A stretch of DNA of 64,000 bases. Source: UBA1479 sp963976055. Its GTDB lineage: Bacteria; Pseudomonadota; Alphaproteobacteria; Rhodospirillales; Casp-alpha2. Positions 61,043-64,000 of the stretch are shown piece after piece (position 1 is the stretch's first letter; each line of letters opens with the position of its first letter). A program made the translations under genes and the position numbers. The notes beneath the pieces were generated by a model, which was not told where the DNA came from, ran no database searches, and worked only from the letters and a program-made list of their open reading frames with translations. The stretch spans positions 124,001 through 188,000 of the forward strand of contig CAXBJB010000007.1 of assembly GCA_963976055.1 (NCBI GenBank). Direction: 5' to 3'.

Positions 61043-61477
61043 TCAGTCGGCGACGAGGTTGAGGTCGATGGCGTGGAAGGCCGAGCGGTCCGCGGCCACG
61101 CCATGGGCGCGGGCATCGACGGCCCGGCCGTCCTTCACCGCGACGATGACCCAGATCAGGTCCGTCTCATAGGCCATTTTCAAATCCGTGGCGCTCGGCA
61201 GGGCCGGGCCGCCGGGGTGGGAATGGTAATGGCCGATGATTCTCTCCGCCGTGCCGTCCAACGCCCGCATCAGGTCGAACCGCACCTGGGGATCGACCTC
61301 GAAGGAATCCTCGGCCTGTGTTTCGGTGACGTTGGGCGAGGGCACCATGCGGGTGACCAGGGTTTCGCCCGGCGCAGCACCATCCCGGCCCGCCAGCAGG
61401 CCGCAGCATTCATGGGGAAAGGCGGCCTCGGCGGCCTCGGTGATGCGCTCCAGCAGGGTTTGGGGGATGGTCAGCAC
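61043..61477 (-). CDS. JAMM/Mov34-type metallopeptidase (M67 family)
   Basis: GTG 61477 after GGAGGGAGCGCGCCC gives 144 aa. The JAMM zinc motif is complete: Glu23 (PHECCGLLAG), His85 and His87 (GHYHSHPGG), Ser95 and Asp98 (PSATD). Prokaryotic JAMM proteins cleave after Gly-Gly of beta-grasp sulfur carriers, for example in cysteine or siderophore synthesis. No sulfur carrier is adjacent here, but a MoaD-like protein with a GGC end is encoded at 30804-31064. Confidence 0.9.
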   Translation of the reverse strand: MLTIPQTLLERITEAAEAAFPHECCGLLAGRDGAAPGETLVTRMVPSPNVTETQAEDSFEVDPQVRFDLMRALDGTAERIIGHYHSHPGGPALPSATDLKMAYETDLIWVIVAVKDGRAVDARAHGVAADRSAFHAIDLNLVAD

Positions 61478-61494
61478 GGGCGCGCTCCCTCCGC

Positions 61495-61845
61495 TCAGGG
61501 CTTGATGCGGCCCGTGACGCGGCCCGTGGCCGGATCGACGATCAACACCTGGCCGCACACCCCGGCGGGCTGGGTCAGCACGTAGATCTGCCCGCCCAAC
61601 TGCGTGACGCTTTTGATCTCGCAGCCCGTGGGCAGGTTCAGCTCGATATCACCGGACAGGGGTATGGGCGGGGCCAGATGGGCCGGCGGCGGCGTGCCGG
61701 CGGGTGCGGCGGCGGGTCTGGCGTCGCCGAACAGGCGCCAGGTCGGGTCCTGGCTGGTCTTGAAGAAGCCATAGACCAACAGGCCGAGGCCGAGCGCGAT
61801 AAGAACGCCCAGGCCGATCACCAGTGTTTTCAATGCCGCATGCAT
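61495..61845 (-). CDS. Small single-pass membrane protein (DUF6476-like)
   Basis: A 116-aa protein with one N-terminal transmembrane segment (TLVIGLGVLIALGLGLLVYG) and a Pro/Ala-rich spacer. Its ordered C-terminal part contains GCEIKSVTQLGGQIYVLTQ and CGQVLIVDPATG. A similar small protein is often found beside rluD in Rhodospirillales-like genomes, but this is recollection and not tested here. Function unknown. It is divergent from the pseudouridine synthase gene, 92 bp away. Confidence 0.75.
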   Translation of the reverse strand: MHAALKTLVIGLGVLIALGLGLLVYGFFKTSQDPTWRLFGDARPAAAPAGTPPPAHLAPPIPLSGDIELNLPTGCEIKSVTQLGGQIYVLTQPAGVCGQVLIVDPATGRVTGRIKP

Positions 61846-61937
61846 GGAGGCTTAAGTGCAACGCGGGGCGGGGACTGTCAAGCATATGGCGGCCCGCGCT
61901 TGACACGCCCCGGTCCCCGGCGTTTGCTCGCCGGACC

Positions 61938-62906
61938 ATGAGCGAGACCCATTCCCTGAAAATCCCCGTCGATCAGGCGGGCGAACGCCTGGACAAGGCG
62001 CTGACGGCATTGTTGCCGGACCTGTCGCGCGCGCGCATTCAGGCCTTGCTGGCCGAAGGCCAGGTGGCGGACGGCGCGGGTCTGCCCGTGACCGAAGCCA
62101 AGCGCAAGGTGCGGGCCGGGGAGGGTTATACGGTCACCATCCCGCCGCCCGTCCCGGCCACGCCCGAGGGACAGGCGATTCCCTTGGACGTCGTCTACGA
62201 AGACGGCGACCTGATCGTCATCGACAAGCCCCAGGGCCTGGTCGTTCATCCGGCGGCGGGCAATGCGGACGGTACCTTGGTTAATGCGCTGCTGGCCCAT
62301 TGCAAGGGATCGCTGTCCGGCGTCGGCGGGGTCGAGCGGCCGGGCATCGTGCATCGCCTGGACAAGGACACTTCGGGCCTCATGGTCGCGGCCAAGCACG
62401 ACATTGCCCATCGCGGGCTCGCCCGTCAGTTCGAGGATCATTCCATCGACCGGGCCTACCGCGCCCTGGTGTGGGGCGTGCCGCGCCCGACGGAGGGAGA
62501 GATCACCGGCGCCATCGGCCGCGATCCCAGGAACCGCAAGAAGATGGCCGTGCGCCCGGACGCGTCCGGCAAATGGGCCAAGACCTCCTACAAGGTCCTG
62601 GAACGGTTCGGCGACCGGGCGGCTTTGGTCGAATGCCGGCTCGCCACCGGGCGCACGCATCAGATCCGCGTGCATATGGCGTCGATCGGCCATCCGGTGA
62701 TCGGCGATCCGCTGTATGGCGGCCGGCGGGCGCGCACGTCCGGCCTGCCGCCGGAGCTGAAAACCCCACTTTCTCAGTGTAAAAACCAAGCCCTTCACGC
62801 ATGTATTCTGGGGTTCACCCATCCGGTAACCGGGCAGAGGTTGAGCTTTTCGTCAGAAAAACATAATTATATCAACGAAATATCCGACATATTGCGGTCG
62901 ATCTAA
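61938..62906 (+). CDS. rluD: Large-ribosomal-subunit pseudouridine synthase RluD-like
   Basis: ATG 61938 gives 322 aa. An S4 RNA-binding domain (about 15-75: ERLDKALTALLPDLSRARIQ) precedes the RluA-type catalytic domain with the aspartate in HRLDKDTSGLMVAAK. The family modifies uridines in 23S rRNA (positions 1911, 1915, 1917 for RluD). Its place upstream of rpoH is typical of alphaproteobacteria. The exact RluA/RluC/RluD subtype is not proven. Confidence 0.9.
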   Translation: MSETHSLKIPVDQAGERLDKALTALLPDLSRARIQALLAEGQVADGAGLPVTEAKRKVRAGEGYTVTIPPPVPATPEGQAIPLDVVYEDGDLIVIDKPQGLVVHPAAGNADGTLVNALLAHCKGSLSGVGGVERPGIVHRLDKDTSGLMVAAKHDIAHRGLARQFEDHSIDRAYRALVWGVPRPTEGEITGAIGRDPRNRKKMAVRPDASGKWAKTSYKVLERFGDRAALVECRLATGRTHQIRVHMASIGHPVIGDPLYGGRRARTSGLPPELKTPLSQCKNQALHACILGFTHPVTGQRLSFSSEKHNYINEISDILRSI

Positions 62907-63045
62907 AATTTTCTGTACCTGACTAAATCCCTCGGCTAATATCCGACCAAATTGGTATGAATTAACGTAGCTCATCACCACCCATCATTCTGGCCGTCAG
63001 GTAGACGGTGGGTCAGCTGCGTTCGGATATGAGGGAAACCGCACC

Positions 63046-63936
63046 ATGGGATACATGGCCCCTGACAAGGACTTGAGTTTTGCCCCGGAAGACAACCTGT
63101 CGCGTTATCTCTACCGCATCCGGGATTTCCCCATGCTGGAGCCGGAGGAAGAGGTCGCCCTCGCCCGGCGCTGGCAGGAACATGGCGACGAAGCGGCGGC
63201 CCGCCGCCTGGTGACCAGCCACCTGCGTCTCGTTGCCAAGATCGCCATGGGTTATCGCGGTTACGGCCTGCCCGTGGGCGAGCTGATCTCCGAAGGCAAC
63301 GTCGGCATGATGCAGGCGGTCAAGCGCTTCGATCCGGAGCGCGGATTCCGTCTCGCGACCTATGCAATGTGGTGGATCCGCGCGGCGATCCAGGAATACA
63401 TCCTGCGCTCGTGGTCGCTGGTCAAGATGGGCACGACGGCGGCGCAGAAGAAGCTGTTCTTCAACCTGCGCCGGATGAAGGCCCAGATGTCGGCCATCGA
63501 CGAGGGCGATCTGCACCCGGAACAGGTGGCGGAAATTTCCCGCAAGCTGGGTGTGTCCGATGTCGAGGTCGTCAACATGAACCGGCGTCTGTCCGGCGGC
63601 GACCAGTCCCTCAACGCGCCCTTGCGTCAGGATGCGGACGGTGAATGGCTGGACTGGCTGGTCGAGGATTCGGAAGATCAGGAATCCCGCCTGGGCGAGG
63701 ACGAGGAACTTTCGGAACGGCGCGGCATGCTGAACGCGGCGTTGAAGTCGCTCAGCGAGCGGGAACGCCACATCATCGAGGAACGGCGCCTGAAGGACAC
63801 GCCGGCAACCCTGCAGGACCTGTCGGCGGAATACGGGATTTCCCGTGAACGCATCCGCCAGATCGAGGTCCGGGCCTTCGAGAAGCTGCAGAAGTCGGTC
63901 AAGAACGCGGTCATCGAGCGCCACATCTCCCATTAA
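63046..63936 (+). CDS. rpoH: RNA polymerase heat-shock sigma factor RpoH
   Basis: A 296-aa sigma-70-family protein. Region 2 is LRLVAKIAMGYRGYGLPVGE and RFDPERGFRLATYAMWWIRA. The RpoH box reads QKKLFFNLRR (about 139-148), the feature that distinguishes RpoH from other sigma factors, and the C-terminal region 4 helix-turn-helix is YGISRERIRQIEVRAFEKLQ. It directs transcription of heat-shock genes. GAGGGA lies upstream of the ATG at 63046, and a CCGTC/GACGG stem (62994-63008) is in the leader. Confidence 0.96.
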   Translation: MGYMAPDKDLSFAPEDNLSRYLYRIRDFPMLEPEEEVALARRWQEHGDEAAARRLVTSHLRLVAKIAMGYRGYGLPVGELISEGNVGMMQAVKRFDPERGFRLATYAMWWIRAAIQEYILRSWSLVKMGTTAAQKKLFFNLRRMKAQMSAIDEGDLHPEQVAEISRKLGVSDVEVVNMNRRLSGGDQSLNAPLRQDADGEWLDWLVEDSEDQESRLGEDEELSERRGMLNAALKSLSERERHIIEERRLKDTPATLQDLSAEYGISRERIRQIEVRAFEKLQKSVKNAVIERHISH

Positions 63937-64000
63937 GGGGGCGGGCGGCGGCGCTATGTGCAACGGGGCTAGCGCGCCGTGCCCATGGAGGCGTCGCCGT

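Noticed and set aside
1..64000. CRISPR arrays, tRNA/rRNA genes, prophage or complete insertion sequences
   Set aside because: No regularly spaced repeats, no cloverleaf-like sequence in the intergenic gaps, and no transposase, integrase or phage structural gene was seen.
63937..64000. Short sequence after rpoH at the right end
   Set aside because: Only 64 bp of GC-rich sequence; no terminator or start of a gene can be supported.

Overview
The window is a GC-rich, densely packed bacterial chromosome segment. It most resembles an alphaproteobacterium of the Rhodospirillales type. The reasons are the RluD-like plus rpoH pair, a maeB-type malic enzyme fused to a phosphotransacetylase-like domain, DMT and SpmA/SpmB genes, abundant acyl-CoA and Tct-type transport genes, frequent 4-bp ATGA gene overlaps, and GTG/TTG starts. 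No rRNA, tRNA, CRISPR array, prophage or complete insertion sequence was found. The lineage is inferred from gene content only.

Layout. 1-3.9 kb: a 5'-truncated DUF3604 gene and an FAD-dependent dehydrogenase. 3.9-11.3 kb (minus): a cupin, then a conserved module of unknown function (transglutaminase-like plus DUF2126, a circularly permuted ATP-grasp fused to alpha-E, and a second transglutaminase-like protein). 11.4-18.1 kb: a four-gene acyl-CoA operon (type III CoA-transferase, enoyl-CoA hydratase, HMG-CoA-lyase-like enzyme, acyl-CoA dehydrogenase) divergent from an IclR regulator and an MmgE/PrpD protein, with two palindromes between them. 18.1-24 kb: LysR, phnD-phnC-phnE-phnE and a phosphonate-associated dehydrogenase, with no phosphonate-cleaving enzyme. 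24-29.2 kb: a tctC-tctA-tctB tricarboxylate transporter, a GntR regulator and an enolase-superfamily enzyme. 29.2-33.7 kb: an MBL-fold hydrolase, a PAS protein, a MoaD-like sulfur carrier ending in GGC, a tungsten-type aldehyde ferredoxin oxidoreductase and a bacteriohemerythrin with a structured leader.

33.7-40.4 kb: malic enzyme, glycerophosphodiesterase, and two paralogous DMT exporters flanking a frameshifted SpmA-SpmB gene. A 273-bp MITE-like element with perfect 25-bp inverted ends follows, inserted exactly at a stop codon. 40.4-51.8 kb (mixed strands): a Sel1-repeat protein, a ThDP enzyme, a zinc-ribbon mini-protein, a dienelactone hydrolase, a candidate small RNA or attenuator, small proteins, a thioesterase, a flavin reductase, a large ankyrin/linker envelope protein, a GMC oxidoreductase and a PilZ protein. 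52-60 kb: an ACT-domain protein, an atypical SDR, a cupin, and a divergent acyl-CoA locus with a split ADP-forming acyl-CoA synthetase, enoyl-CoA hydratase and paired acyl-CoA dehydrogenases. 60-64 kb: threonine aldolase, a JAMM metallopeptidase, a small membrane protein, RluD-like pseudouridine synthase and RpoH.

Taken together the segment encodes a metabolically versatile heterotroph. It imports phosphonates and carboxylates and degrades organic acids through several CoA-thioester pathways. The most unusual items are the MITE-like element, the transglutaminase/ATP-grasp-alpha-E module, the MoaD-GGC/AOR pair with a possible JAMM processing enzyme in the same window, and several structured intergenic elements.
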